From contig JAQSCR010000407.1 in assembly GCA_029945495.1 (NCBI GenBank), positions 1 through 19,955 of the forward strand: a stretch of 19,955 nt of DNA. Direction: 5' to 3'. This DNA is from Pseudolabrys sp. (GTDB lineage: Bacteria; Pseudomonadota; Alphaproteobacteria; Rhizobiales; Xanthobacteraceae). Shown piece after piece: positions 8,324 through 15,977 of this stretch. Below the pieces are notes generated by a model. That model was given only the letters and a program-made list of their open reading frames with translations, had not been told where the DNA came from and searched no databases. How positions within the stretch are numbered: the stretch's first letter is position 1; each line of letters starts with the position of its first letter. The translations under genes and the position numbers were made by a program.

Positions 8324-9382
8324 TCATGACCGCTCCTTGTCGATCAGCTCGACTGACAACGGCGTTCCCCGCGCGATCTGCCTGGCGGCGTGGGCGCCCA
8401 AAATCTCCGGGAGCCGGCTCGGCGGCAGTCCGAAACCCGGACGGATCGAACGAACATTCGCATCCGTAAAGGCTTCGCCGGTGGCGATATCCCGCACCGC
8501 ATAGAGCGACCGGCGGAACGCCATGCTGCCTTCCTCGCTGGCGGTGCGCCCGTATTCGGCGCTGCCAAGTGCGGCAAAGGCAGCGCGCGCGCCCTTCACC
8601 AGTCTGGTGAGTTCATTCGGCTCCAGCGAGAAAGCGGCGTCGGGGCCGCCGTCGGCGCGCGCCAGCGTGATGTGCTTCTCGATAATCGCAGCGCCCAGCG
8701 CCACCGCCGCGATCGAGGCTTCCACACCGAGCGTGTGGTCCGACAGACCGATCGGGCAATCGTAGTTTTGCGCCAATGCCGGGATACGCAGAAGATTGGC
8801 CTCCTCGACCGGTGCCGGATATCCCGAAATGCAATGGAGCAGCGCGATGCCGGCGCTGCCTTGGCGCGCCGCCGCAACCGCAGAATCGATTTCGGCGCGC
8901 ACCGCCATGCCCGTCGAAATCACCAAGGGCTTGCCGGTCTTTGCGGCATAGCGGATCAGCGGCGTGTCGACGATCTCAAACGACGCGATCTTGTAGGCCG
9001 GTGTGCCCAGACGCTCGAGCATGTCGATAGCGCTGTAATCGAACGGCGAGGAGAAGCAGGCGATGCCGGCCTTGCGGGCGTATTCGAACAGAGCCGGATG
9101 CCACTCCCACGGCGTATGGGCCTCCTGATAGAGCTCATAGAGCTTTCTGCCGTTCCAGAGACCACCCTCGATGACGAAGCCGGGCCCGTCGTGATCGATC
9201 GTGATCGTATCGGCGGTGTAGGTCTGCAGCTTCACCGCATCGGCGCCGGCATCTTTGGCGGCATCGATCAATTTGAATGCGCGTTCGATCTCGCCGTTAT
9301 GATTGCCGGAAATCTCGGCGATGAAATAGGGCGAATGTCCGGCCCCGATGACTCGTCCATCGATGCGAATGGTCTGCGTCAT
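8324..9382 (-). CDS. pseI: Pseudaminic acid synthase
   Basis: 352 aa, normal length for the NeuB/PseI family. It condenses 2,4-diacetamido-2,4,6-trideoxy-L-altrose with phosphoenolpyruvate to give pseudaminic acid. The NeuB TIM barrel spans about residues 15-280 with FIAEISGNHNG (20-30), KLQTYTADTITI (51-62), GLSDHTLG (212-219) and EKHITL (235-240). A C-terminal SAF (antifreeze-like) domain follows at about 290-350 (RRSLYAVRDIATGEAF...). The SGNHN and QTYTADT forms are those of PseI rather than sialate or legionaminate synthases. It overlaps the upstream pseG-type gene by ATGA, consistent with substrate hand-over. Confidence 0.93.
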   Translation of the reverse strand: MTQTIRIDGRVIGAGHSPYFIAEISGNHNGEIERAFKLIDAAKDAGADAVKLQTYTADTITIDHDGPGFVIEGGLWNGRKLYELYQEAHTPWEWHPALFEYARKAGIACFSSPFDYSAIDMLERLGTPAYKIASFEIVDTPLIRYAAKTGKPLVISTGMAVRAEIDSAVAAARQGSAGIALLHCISGYPAPVEEANLLRIPALAQNYDCPIGLSDHTLGVEASIAAVALGAAIIEKHITLARADGGPDAAFSLEPNELTRLVKGARAAFAALGSAEYGRTASEEGSMAFRRSLYAVRDIATGEAFTDANVRSIRPGFGLPPSRLPEILGAHAARQIARGTPLSVELIDKERS

Positions 9383-10842
9383 GCCGCGCGGCTCCGATAG
9401 CGATCGCCGCCGTCCGGTTGGAAACCCGCCGCGGCGAAGAGCGCGAGCGATGCACGATTTTCGGCGTTCACCGTCGCGATCAAATCCGCGCCAGGCGCGA
9501 GAATGCGCACGAGATGAAGAGCCGCTCGTGCGAGCCCTTCGCCGTGATGGCGGCTGTCGATTGCGATTGAGATTTCAAAACTTGCGTGGCGTCCGGAAAG
9601 CCTGTCGAGGCGCACCATTCCGCAGGACCCGCGGTCGGTATCGACGATCATCAGCAGCCGTTCGCAGTCGTCCAGGACGGCAACGAACCAAGCCGCGTGC
9701 TCGGCCGCCGACGGAACTGCCGGATGCCTGGCAAAACGTCGCGTGCTTTCCTGGCGCTGCAAATCAAGCAGCCATCGCTCATCTTCTGCTTCCGCGAGGC
9801 GAAGCATGACGGTGCGCCCGGACCGGGTTGTCACGCGCCCTGGCAAGGCGGCCAGCAACCGCAAGCGGCCGCGACCGTCCGTCAATCTCGCCGCCCTTTG
9901 CCCCATCGCTGCGCGGCGATCGCCATCGCCCGCCAAAGCGGCGATGCGCACACCGAACGCGCTGGCGTCATCGAGCATCATAGCCGGGACGACATCCGCC
10001 GCTTCGGCCGCCGAGAATGCCGCGGCGACGGCTCGTTGATTGTCGGCCAGCGGGATAAGAATTGCAGGAAGTCCCAATAGCGCCCGCTCGAAACTTGACG
10101 TTCCCGCGGCGCCGATTGCGAGATCCGCTTCCGCCGCCAACACCGCGACGTCCGGATGATCGACGTGCACAGCGAGCGAGGGACCGGCCATGGCGGCCAA
10201 TTCGGCTCGATGCGGGGTTCCGGCGCCGATCACCACGTCGACATGCGCCCTCGTTCCCGACGATGCCAATCCCGCGAGCACGCGCCGCGTTGCGTCATAA
10301 GGATCGGTCCCGCCCATCGAAACGATAACACGTTCAACAGGTCTTCCCGCGTTCAACCGTTTGCGGCTGGCGTGGCGATGCGAAAGCCAACTATCGCCGA
10401 CAATCGCATAGTTCGGACCGAGCAGAAGGCGGCAATCCGCCGGGACGAGGTCTTGATATTTGCCTTCATCGCGCCCGGGCGTCGGATCGAGCAGGATCGC
10501 GCAATCATGCGTCCGGTTGGCGAGATCGTCGAAGACAATCACGTCAGCGCCCTGCTCTCGGACCTGCGCTTCAAAGCGTGCATCCAGCCTATAGTTGTCG
10601 ACAATAGCCAGCCGGGCTCCCTTCAAATCAGGGACATCCGCTGACTCCGCCACATCGAGTTCGATGTCATCTCGCAAGAGCGCCGGCACAACGCCGCTTG
10701 CCTCCCGGTTCATCGAGAATACGCACGCCCAGCCGGCCCAGCGCAGCGTCTCGGCAAAAGCGAGGCAACGCATCGCATGACCGATTCCGATGTCGACCGA
10801 GGCATCGCATCGGAACAAAGCGCGCATTCTTGCGTTAGGCAT
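9379..10842 (-). CDS. pseG: PseG UDP-sugar hydrolase fused to a GNAT acetyltransferase (probable PseH)
   Basis: 487 aa, longer than the roughly 280-340 residues of PseG alone. Residues 6-335 are a GT-B-like PseG: RCDASVDIGIGHAMRCLAFA (11-30) holds the catalytic-type histidine (H22, matching His17 of Campylobacter PseG), with VIVSMGGTDPYDAT (172-185) and AAGTSSFERALLGLPAI (245-261). Residues about 342-487 are a GNAT domain: acetyl-CoA loop RHHGEGLA (431-438) and motif B VNAENRASLALFAAAGF (458-474). PseG removes UDP from the diacetamido altrose intermediate; PseH acetylates the 4-amino group one step earlier. No separate pseH is present, so the fusion probably does both. Residue 6 is an alternative ATG; neither start has a clear Shine-Dalgarno. 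Confidence 0.9.
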   Translation of the reverse strand: MPNARMRALFRCDASVDIGIGHAMRCLAFAETLRWAGWACVFSMNREASGVVPALLRDDIELDVAESADVPDLKGARLAIVDNYRLDARFEAQVREQGADVIVFDDLANRTHDCAILLDPTPGRDEGKYQDLVPADCRLLLGPNYAIVGDSWLSHRHASRKRLNAGRPVERVIVSMGGTDPYDATRRVLAGLASSGTRAHVDVVIGAGTPHRAELAAMAGPSLAVHVDHPDVAVLAAEADLAIGAAGTSSFERALLGLPAILIPLADNQRAVAAAFSAAEAADVVPAMMLDDASAFGVRIAALAGDGDRRAAMGQRAARLTDGRGRLRLLAALPGRVTTRSGRTVMLRLAEAEDERWLLDLQRQESTRRFARHPAVPSAAEHAAWFVAVLDDCERLLMIVDTDRGSCGMVRLDRLSGRHASFEISIAIDSRHHGEGLARAALHLVRILAPGADLIATVNAENRASLALFAAAGFQPDGGDRYRSRAA

Positions 10843-10863
10843 GATTTTGGGCTGGCTCTGCGC

Positions 10864-11502
10864 TTAACACTTCTCGAAAAGCCACCAGGTCAGATTATCG
10901 AGACCCGTGACCCGCTTCCAGGCAAACCCGTAAGCCACTATTCGTAGATCCGGAAAAGTGTCGAGCCAGAGCCCGCCGAAGTCCCGCTTGAATAGCCGAT
11001 CGTCATGTCCGCGGTAGGGGATCATTTCCGGCTTGTCCGAGAAATATTCGACACAAGCGATCCAACGGCTTGAGCAGCGATAGATTTCCCTTAACGACGC
11101 TTCCAGATGATCGGGATGGATATGGATCAGCACGCCCGAAGTGAAAGAAAATTCCGCCACCGCATCGGGGAACTCGATTTTCTGCGCCAGCCCGTCGCGC
11201 ACATCGTCCGCCACTACGACGCCGTCCTTGACCAGAATTTCACGCGCCAATTCGTTCGGTTCGAGCGCGAAACGGCGCGCCGACGACAATTGCCGCAAGG
11301 CGCGAAGATTGACGCCGAGGTTGGCTCCGACCTCGAGAATGCTCGCCGGTGGCGCCGAGATCGTGTGCGATAGAATTTCCGCCCATAATACAAGCCGCGC
11401 CTGCATCTGCTCAGGCGATGCGGCGTTGCGGTCGACATAGGCGTTGCCGAATTCGCCGCGCCAGAATTCAGATTGCAGTGTCGATGTCATGACCGAACTC
11501 AT
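10864..11502 (-). CDS. Pseudaminic acid biosynthesis-associated methylase
   Basis: 212 aa. N-terminal LQSEFWRGEFGNAYVDRN (9-26) and the SAM-binding loop ILEVGANLGVNLRAL (55-69) are typical of the pseudaminate-associated methylase family (TIGR03587 type). A further core stretch is FSFTSGVLIHIHPDHL (118-133), and the C-terminus has an aromatic-rich FGGLWLDTFPDLRIV. A second ATG at codon 5 is also possible; neither has a strong ribosome binding site. It sits 5 bp after the cytidylyltransferase and 21 bp before the pseG fusion, inside the pseudaminate block. The reaction is not established; O- or N-methylation of a pseudaminate-type sugar or its acyl group is the usual guess. Family fairly sure, substrate inferred. 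Confidence 0.82.
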   Translation of the reverse strand: MSSVMTSTLQSEFWRGEFGNAYVDRNAASPEQMQARLVLWAEILSHTISAPPASILEVGANLGVNLRALRQLSSARRFALEPNELAREILVKDGVVVADDVRDGLAQKIEFPDAVAEFSFTSGVLIHIHPDHLEASLREIYRCSSRWIACVEYFSDKPEMIPYRGHDDRLFKRDFGGLWLDTFPDLRIVAYGFAWKRVTGLDNLTWWLFEKC

Positions 11503-11507
11503 TCCAT

Positions 11508-12227
11508 TTAGGCCGGCTGCCGGCGCATTGCGTTGATGTCCGCGATCTCGGGATGCGCGGCAATCACCTTGAGCACGTCGGCCATGGCGCCGGCGCTGCC
11601 TTGTGGAAGCGCCGCAAACACCGCCCGGACGAATTCGAGGTCTTCGGGATAGTCAAGAGTCCACCGGTGTTCTTCGAGCGACGGATTTCCCAACGAAAGA
11701 TTGGCGCGCCGGAGGTGCGGCGCGCGGCGGAGCCAGGGTGTCACGTGTTCGCGGTCATAGGGGTCATGCGTGCTTGCGTCCGCCTCGGCCAGCGCGGCGG
11801 CGGTGAAAGCCTCGCAGTCGAGCCCGTGCGGGAAACTGCGTGGCATGTTATTTGCCGCGTAGTCGGCGTGTTCGCTTTCGCGCAGCGCAAGAACGGCGCC
11901 GCAGGTTTCCGGGTCGATCAACGGGCAATCCGACGTGACCCGCATGATCACATCGGCGCCGGCTGTCTTTGCCGCGCCGAGATAGCGGCCGAGAACGTCC
12001 TGCTCCGACCCGCAAAAAACGTCGGCCCCGCAGCCGCGGGCGACCGCATGCAGCGGCTTGTTATCCTCTGCATCGGGAACCGCACAGACGACTTTGTCGC
12101 AGCCTTTGATCGCACGGCAGCGGTCGAGAACGTGCGCCAGCACCGGCCGGCCTTCGATTTCTTCCATTACCTTGCCCGGAAGGCGGCTCGACCCCATGCG
12201 CGCCTGAACGATGACAGCCGTCGTCAT
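11508..12227 (-). CDS. SpsF-family cytidylyltransferase, probable CMP-pseudaminate synthetase
   Basis: 239 aa. The frame is open further upstream, but ATG at 12227 overlaps the hisF stop (ATGA) and gives MTTAVIVQARMGSSRLPGK, the normal start of this family. The nucleotide loop QARMGSSRLPGK (8-19) and SDCPLIDP (99-106) are intact. The nearby set (PseG-like, GNAT, NeuB-like and SpsF-like) recalls the sps genes of Bacillus, where SpsF accompanies SpsE and SpsG. Classical PseF proteins belong to the NeuA-like group with a different loop, so the PseF role is inferred from location and from the lack of any other candidate in the pseudaminate block. The second SpsF-type enzyme at 4600-5346 could swap roles with it. 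Confidence 0.82.
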   Translation of the reverse strand: MTTAVIVQARMGSSRLPGKVMEEIEGRPVLAHVLDRCRAIKGCDKVVCAVPDAEDNKPLHAVARGCGADVFCGSEQDVLGRYLGAAKTAGADVIMRVTSDCPLIDPETCGAVLALRESEHADYAANNMPRSFPHGLDCEAFTAAALAEADASTHDPYDREHVTPWLRRAPHLRRANLSLGNPSLEEHRWTLDYPEDLEFVRAVFAALPQGSAGAMADVLKVIAAHPEIADINAMRRQPA

Positions 12228-12982
12228 AGCCGGACGCGGATGCCATTCGCCGCGAGAAATTTTTTTGCCTCGCGCGGCGTCTGTTCGGTGAAGTGAAAAA
12301 TGGAGGCAGCGGCAACCGCACTCGCGCGGGTTTGCGTCAGCACCTCGGCCATATGCGCATAATTGCCGCAACCGCCGGAAGCGATGACGGGAATATTGAC
12401 GGCCGCGGTCACGTCGCGAACGAGATCGATATCGTAGCCCTGCATCGCGCCGTCGCGCTCGACCGAGGTCAGCAGGATTTCTCCCGCGCCGAGATGTTCA
12501 ACCTGTTTCGCCCATTCGACCGGATCGCGGCCGGCAAGCTGACGGCCGCAATGCGTAGCGGTTTCGGGCTTGCCGCCTTCGCCGCGCCGAACGTCGATCG
12601 AGATGACGATGCATTGCGAGCCGAACTCGCGCGCGCCGTCGCGTATCAATTCCGGCGTGTCTATCGCGGCTGTATTGATGGCGACTTTGTCGGCGCCAAC
12701 GGCGAGAAGATCGCGGATGTCCTCGATGGTCTTGACGCCGCCGCCGACAGTCATCGGCATGAAGCAATTGTCGGCAAGATCGTCGATCTCATGAAAATTC
12801 GGACGTTGGCCGCTCGGCGTTGCCGCGATATCGAGAAACACCAGTTCATCGACCTCGCGCAAATTGTAGACCCGCACCGACTGCATGGCCGCGCCGACGC
12901 GTCGCCACGAGTCGAAAGAGACGCCTTTGACGAGGCCGACATCCTTGAACAGCAAGGTCGGTATGATACGCGCCTTCAACAC
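12224..12982 (-). CDS. hisF: HisF-like subunit specialised for amidotransfer
   Basis: 252 aa, full (beta-alpha)8 barrel. It starts RIIPTLLFKDVGLVKG (5-20), where histidine-pathway HisF reads RIIACLDVKDGRVVKG: the general acid/base Asp11 is Leu here. Asp130 (ISIDVRRG) is kept, as are phosphate-loop stretches TVGGG (78-82) and ASGGCG (201-206). The residues of the ammonia gate known in Thermotoga HisF (Arg5, Glu46, Lys99, Glu167) are matched by R5, E46, K99 and E168. It should therefore pass ammonia from HisH to the PseA/WbpG-type synthetase rather than make imidazole glycerol phosphate. It lies 3 bp after hisH and overlaps the cytidylyltransferase start by 4 bp. The role agrees with HisF2 of Pseudomonas O-antigen and Campylobacter flagellar clusters. 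Confidence 0.9.
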   Translation of the reverse strand: MLKARIIPTLLFKDVGLVKGVSFDSWRRVGAAMQSVRVYNLREVDELVFLDIAATPSGQRPNFHEIDDLADNCFMPMTVGGGVKTIEDIRDLLAVGADKVAINTAAIDTPELIRDGAREFGSQCIVISIDVRRGEGGKPETATHCGRQLAGRDPVEWAKQVEHLGAGEILLTSVERDGAMQGYDIDLVRDVTAAVNIPVIASGGCGNYAHMAEVLTQTRASAVAAASIFHFTEQTPREAKKFLAANGIRVRL

Positions 12983-12985
12983 CTG

Positions 12986-13627
12986 TCAGACCGCCAGAAA
13001 GTTGCGTAGCAATTGAAAGCCATTCTTCTGGCTTTTTTCCGGATGAAACTGAGTGCCGAAGATGGGCTTATCCGTGAGTGCAATTGCCGAGGTGAACCCG
13101 CCGCAGACGGGCGTGCGCCCTGCTTCGGCCGACTCAGTACGCAATTTCATGTGATAGCTATGGACGAAATAGAAATCGCCGGCCTCGGGAATGCCGTCGA
13201 ACAAACCTGAGTGGCCTTTTCTGGCGACTTCGTTCCATCCGATATGAGGAATTCGCTCATCGGCATTTTGCTGCTGCAGTTTGACAACCTCTCCGTCGAC
13301 AAGACCGAGACCTTCGATTGGTCCGGCTGTCGAACCTTCCTCACCTGACGTCGCCATCAGCTGCATGCCGAGACAGGCGCCGAGAAACGGCACTTCCCGC
13401 GAAGCGCTGCGCGCCTTGATCGACGTTAGCAGGCCCCAATCCTTCAGATTGCGCATGGCCGCCGCGAAATTTCCCACACCCGGCAACACGATACGATCGG
13501 CACGATCTACTTGACGAGGATCGCGCGTGCGCTCGACCTGGGTTGCCCCGCATTCTTCGAGCGCGCGGATCATCGAATCGATATTGCAAAGACCGTAATC
13601 GACAACCACGGTCAGGCCGGCAGCCAT
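12986..13627 (-). CDS. hisH: HisH-like glutaminase subunit
   Basis: 213 aa class I glutamine amidotransferase. The catalytic triad is complete: nucleophile C85 in LGACLGMQLM, H195 and E197 in GTQFHPEKS. The opening VVVDYGLCNIDSM (7-19), PHIGWNEV (127-134) and YFVHSYHM (153-160) are HisH hallmarks. It hydrolyses glutamine and hands ammonia through HisF. Because it lies 2 bp after the pseA-type gene and 3 bp before hisF, away from any other histidine gene, it most likely supplies ammonia for acetamidino group formation rather than histidine synthesis. A separate histidine-pathway hisH would be expected elsewhere in the genome. It differs slightly from canonical HisH around the nucleophile elbow (GACLGM). 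Confidence 0.92.
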   Translation of the reverse strand: MAAGLTVVVDYGLCNIDSMIRALEECGATQVERTRDPRQVDRADRIVLPGVGNFAAAMRNLKDWGLLTSIKARSASREVPFLGACLGMQLMATSGEEGSTAGPIEGLGLVDGEVVKLQQQNADERIPHIGWNEVARKGHSGLFDGIPEAGDFYFVHSYHMKLRTESAEAGRTPVCGGFTSAIALTDKPIFGTQFHPEKSQKNGFQLLRNFLAV

Positions 13628-13629
13628 GA

Positions 13630-14778
13630 TCAGGCCAGCTCAAACAAGGGAACGAGATTACCCTTGCGGTCACGCATTGGCTTGCCGCGGTTGTCGAGCT
13701 TGAACAGCCGCTTGTTGGTGAAGCGATCGCAAACAGCCTGGAATTCCGCAAGCGACATATCGATTTCGTCGAGAATTTGCTCGATCGGCCGGCCGAGGCA
13801 GGTCGAGGGGAACTTGCCGTCGTGACGCCTGACCAATGTGACTGCGTCAGCGCGAGAAAGCCTGCCGCGCCGAATGTGATTGTTGGCAATGTCGGTGGCG
13901 CGGCCGAACCCGTATTTCAGATATTTGAAATAATCGTGAATGCCGGTCTGATAGTTATCGAGATTTTCGTAGGAAGCGAGTGAACCCTCGACGAAATGAG
14001 GCATGGCTTCAAATCCGAAGCCCTGCGCGATGATCGCGTTCTGGTAGCCATCCCACGGGAAAAAATAGCCCAGGAAAACGCCCGTGACGCCGACGCTCTT
14101 CAGGTCGGCGTCATTCGGATAATTATACTGAACGAGGTCGCGGCGGGAAATTCCGGCCGTCCCGATCAGATCGGACACGCGCAAGCCGAGCAGGCCGCCG
14201 AATTCCTCCAGCCATCGTCGGTCGAGCGCGTCGTGATCCTGTGCCGCCGCCGGGCCGCCGTATTCGTTCTGAGGATTTTCGCCCCAGACCAAAAGCGGCA
14301 CGCGCATCGCCACCGCCATGCGCACAGGCACTGTGAAAATCATCACGTGTTCCGGCCAGGAAATATCGCCGATTTCCGTTAACGCCAGACGATTGATCTG
14401 ACGCCGTATGATTGGATTGGCCGTGACCTCGATGTGGTCGACACCCAGTTTGGCGATGTTAACGAGATTCCGCCGGCCAATATCGGATAACGAGTCGGTG
14501 GTGGCGGTCACACAGAGGGGCTTGAGATCGAGCTCGAGCAACCGGATAACCTGGTAAGTAGAATCCTTGCCGCCCGAAACCGGCACGATGCAGTCGTAGT
14601 TCGAACCGTCCGCGGAACGATAGCGGTCGGTTATTTGCTTGAACTCCTGCCGGCGCTTGTCCCAATCGACTTCGGCTCGGCTTTCGAATGCGGTACACGC
14701 CGAACAGACGCCTTGCGCGTCAAAGCGCAGGTCCGGTTTGGTGTCCGGATACAGGCAATGGGCGCAGTAACGAATCAT
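13630..14778 (-). CDS. pseA: N-acetyl sugar amidotransferase (PseA/WbpG type)
   Basis: 382 aa. The frame is open to 14883, but ATG at 14778 overlaps the pseC stop and gives MIRYCAHCLYPDTKPD, the usual start of this family. Two cysteine pairs (C5/C8, C25/C28) form a likely zinc site, followed by the ATP-pyrophosphatase loop PVSGGKDSTYQ (66-76). The enzyme activates an N-acetyl group with ATP and swaps oxygen for ammonia, making an acetamidino group. WbpG does this with HisH2/HisF2 in Pseudomonas, and PseA does it on pseudaminate in Campylobacter, where hisF and hisH also lie beside it. The same trio directly follows here. Whether the target is Pse5Ac7Ac or a nucleotide-sugar precursor is not visible. 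Confidence 0.92.
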   Translation of the reverse strand: MIRYCAHCLYPDTKPDLRFDAQGVCSACTAFESRAEVDWDKRRQEFKQITDRYRSADGSNYDCIVPVSGGKDSTYQVIRLLELDLKPLCVTATTDSLSDIGRRNLVNIAKLGVDHIEVTANPIIRRQINRLALTEIGDISWPEHVMIFTVPVRMAVAMRVPLLVWGENPQNEYGGPAAAQDHDALDRRWLEEFGGLLGLRVSDLIGTAGISRRDLVQYNYPNDADLKSVGVTGVFLGYFFPWDGYQNAIIAQGFGFEAMPHFVEGSLASYENLDNYQTGIHDYFKYLKYGFGRATDIANNHIRRGRLSRADAVTLVRRHDGKFPSTCLGRPIEQILDEIDMSLAEFQAVCDRFTNKRLFKLDNRGKPMRDRKGNLVPLFELA

Positions 14779-15977
14779 CGGCTTGCCACTCGTGCGGTTT
14801 GGGGTATGAATTTCGCGAAGGCGGCGGCGACACGCTCGACATCGGCGTCGCTCATACCGGGATAGAAGGGGATCGACAGACACCTATCGTAGTAGCGATC
14901 CGCGCCCGGAAGAGTCTGTTCGCCGTAGCGTTGCTTGTAGTAGGGCTGCCGATGGACCGGGATGTAGTGCACTTGGGTGCCGATGCCGTCTGCGCGCAGC
15001 AGATTCATCATGCGCGCGCGCGTCATGCCGAGCGCAGCAAAATCGATCAGCAGCGGATAGAGATGCCAGCCATGCGGCCGGTCATGTGGAACCGGGACGA
15101 TCGCAGGCGCCATAGCGGCAAACAAGCGGTCGTACTGCGAGACGATTTCGATCCGCCGCTTTCGCATCATATCCAGCTTGCGGATCTGGCTGACACCAAG
15201 CGCGCACAGCACGTCCGGAAGCCGGTAATTCCAGCCGATCTCCGCCATCTCGTAATACCAGGGATTGGCATCGGCGCCGTCGAACGCAAGACCGCGATGA
15301 ACGAACGCGGCCTTGTCGCGGATCATCCCATGCGACCGTAGCTGTCGCATGCGTTCCGCAAGCGCCGGATCGGATGTCGTCACAACCCCGCCTTCGCCGG
15401 TCGGGATCGCTTTCACCGCGTGCGTCGAAAAGCAGGCGACGCGCGAATGCCGCGCCGCACCGATATCGGCGACGCCAAGCGCATGACAGGCGTCCTCGAT
15501 CAAGTCGATGCCTTCCGCCTTGGCGACGGCGGAAAGTCCCTCCATATCGCAAAGCTGGCCATTGAGGTGCACCGGCAGCGCCACCTTGACTAAAGCGCCG
15601 CCGACGCGGGCTCGTTGGCACGCTTCGGATAAGGTTTCCGGGGTCAGCAAACCGGTTTCGGAATCGACGTCGGCGAAGATCGCTTCCGCGCCGGTCATCC
15701 GGACAACGTTTGCGGTGGCGAGGAACGTCGTGGTCGGCACAACGGCGGCATCCCCCGGTCCAAGGTCGACCGCCAGGACTGCGAGATGCAGTGCAGCCGT
15801 ACCGCTGTTGCAGGCGACCGCATGCGTGGCGCCGGATACCGTGGCAAAGGCGGTTTCGAAAGCCTCAACCAACGGCCCTGTCGTCAGGTAATCGCTGCGC
15901 AGGGCAGCAGCGACCGCGGCGACGTCGTCATCGTCGACGGTCTGCCGTGAGTAAGGCAAAAAGCCCGGGAAACTCAT
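14775..15977 (-). CDS. pseC: UDP-4-amino-4,6-dideoxy-N-acetyl-L-altrosamine transaminase
   Basis: 400 aa DegT-family aminotransferase. The opening LPYSRQTVDDDDVAAV followed by LRSDYLTTGPLVEAFE (7-41) is characteristic of PseC. PLP-binding regions are CNSGTAALHLA (56-66), LIEDACHALG (159-168) and the Schiff-base lysine in FSTHAVKAIPTGEGG (K189). It converts the 4-keto-L-altro intermediate made by PseB into the 4-amino sugar, using glutamate. Its ATG overlaps the pseB stop (ATGA) and its TGA overlaps the pseA start, so all three are likely coupled in translation. The C-terminus (HYIPVHRQPYYKQRYG...LSIPFYPGMSD) fits the family. Confidence 0.95.
   Translation of the reverse strand: MSFPGFLPYSRQTVDDDDVAAVAAALRSDYLTTGPLVEAFETAFATVSGATHAVACNSGTAALHLAVLAVDLGPGDAAVVPTTTFLATANVVRMTGAEAIFADVDSETGLLTPETLSEACQRARVGGALVKVALPVHLNGQLCDMEGLSAVAKAEGIDLIEDACHALGVADIGAARHSRVACFSTHAVKAIPTGEGGVVTTSDPALAERMRQLRSHGMIRDKAAFVHRGLAFDGADANPWYYEMAEIGWNYRLPDVLCALGVSQIRKLDMMRKRRIEIVSQYDRLFAAMAPAIVPVPHDRPHGWHLYPLLIDFAALGMTRARMMNLLRADGIGTQVHYIPVHRQPYYKQRYGEQTLPGADRYYDRCLSIPFYPGMSDADVERVAAAFAKFIPQTARVASR

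Noticed and set aside
8390..9400. 336-codon open frame on the plus strand opposite pseI
   Set aside because: It mirrors the pseI gene; high GC leaves the antisense frame open. The translation is rich in Arg and Gly with no domain, while pseI is unmistakable.
12224..13627. Part of a histidine biosynthesis operon
   Set aside because: No hisA, hisB, hisI or hisE nearby; the HisF copy lacks Asp11, and the pair directly follows a PseA/WbpG-type gene.
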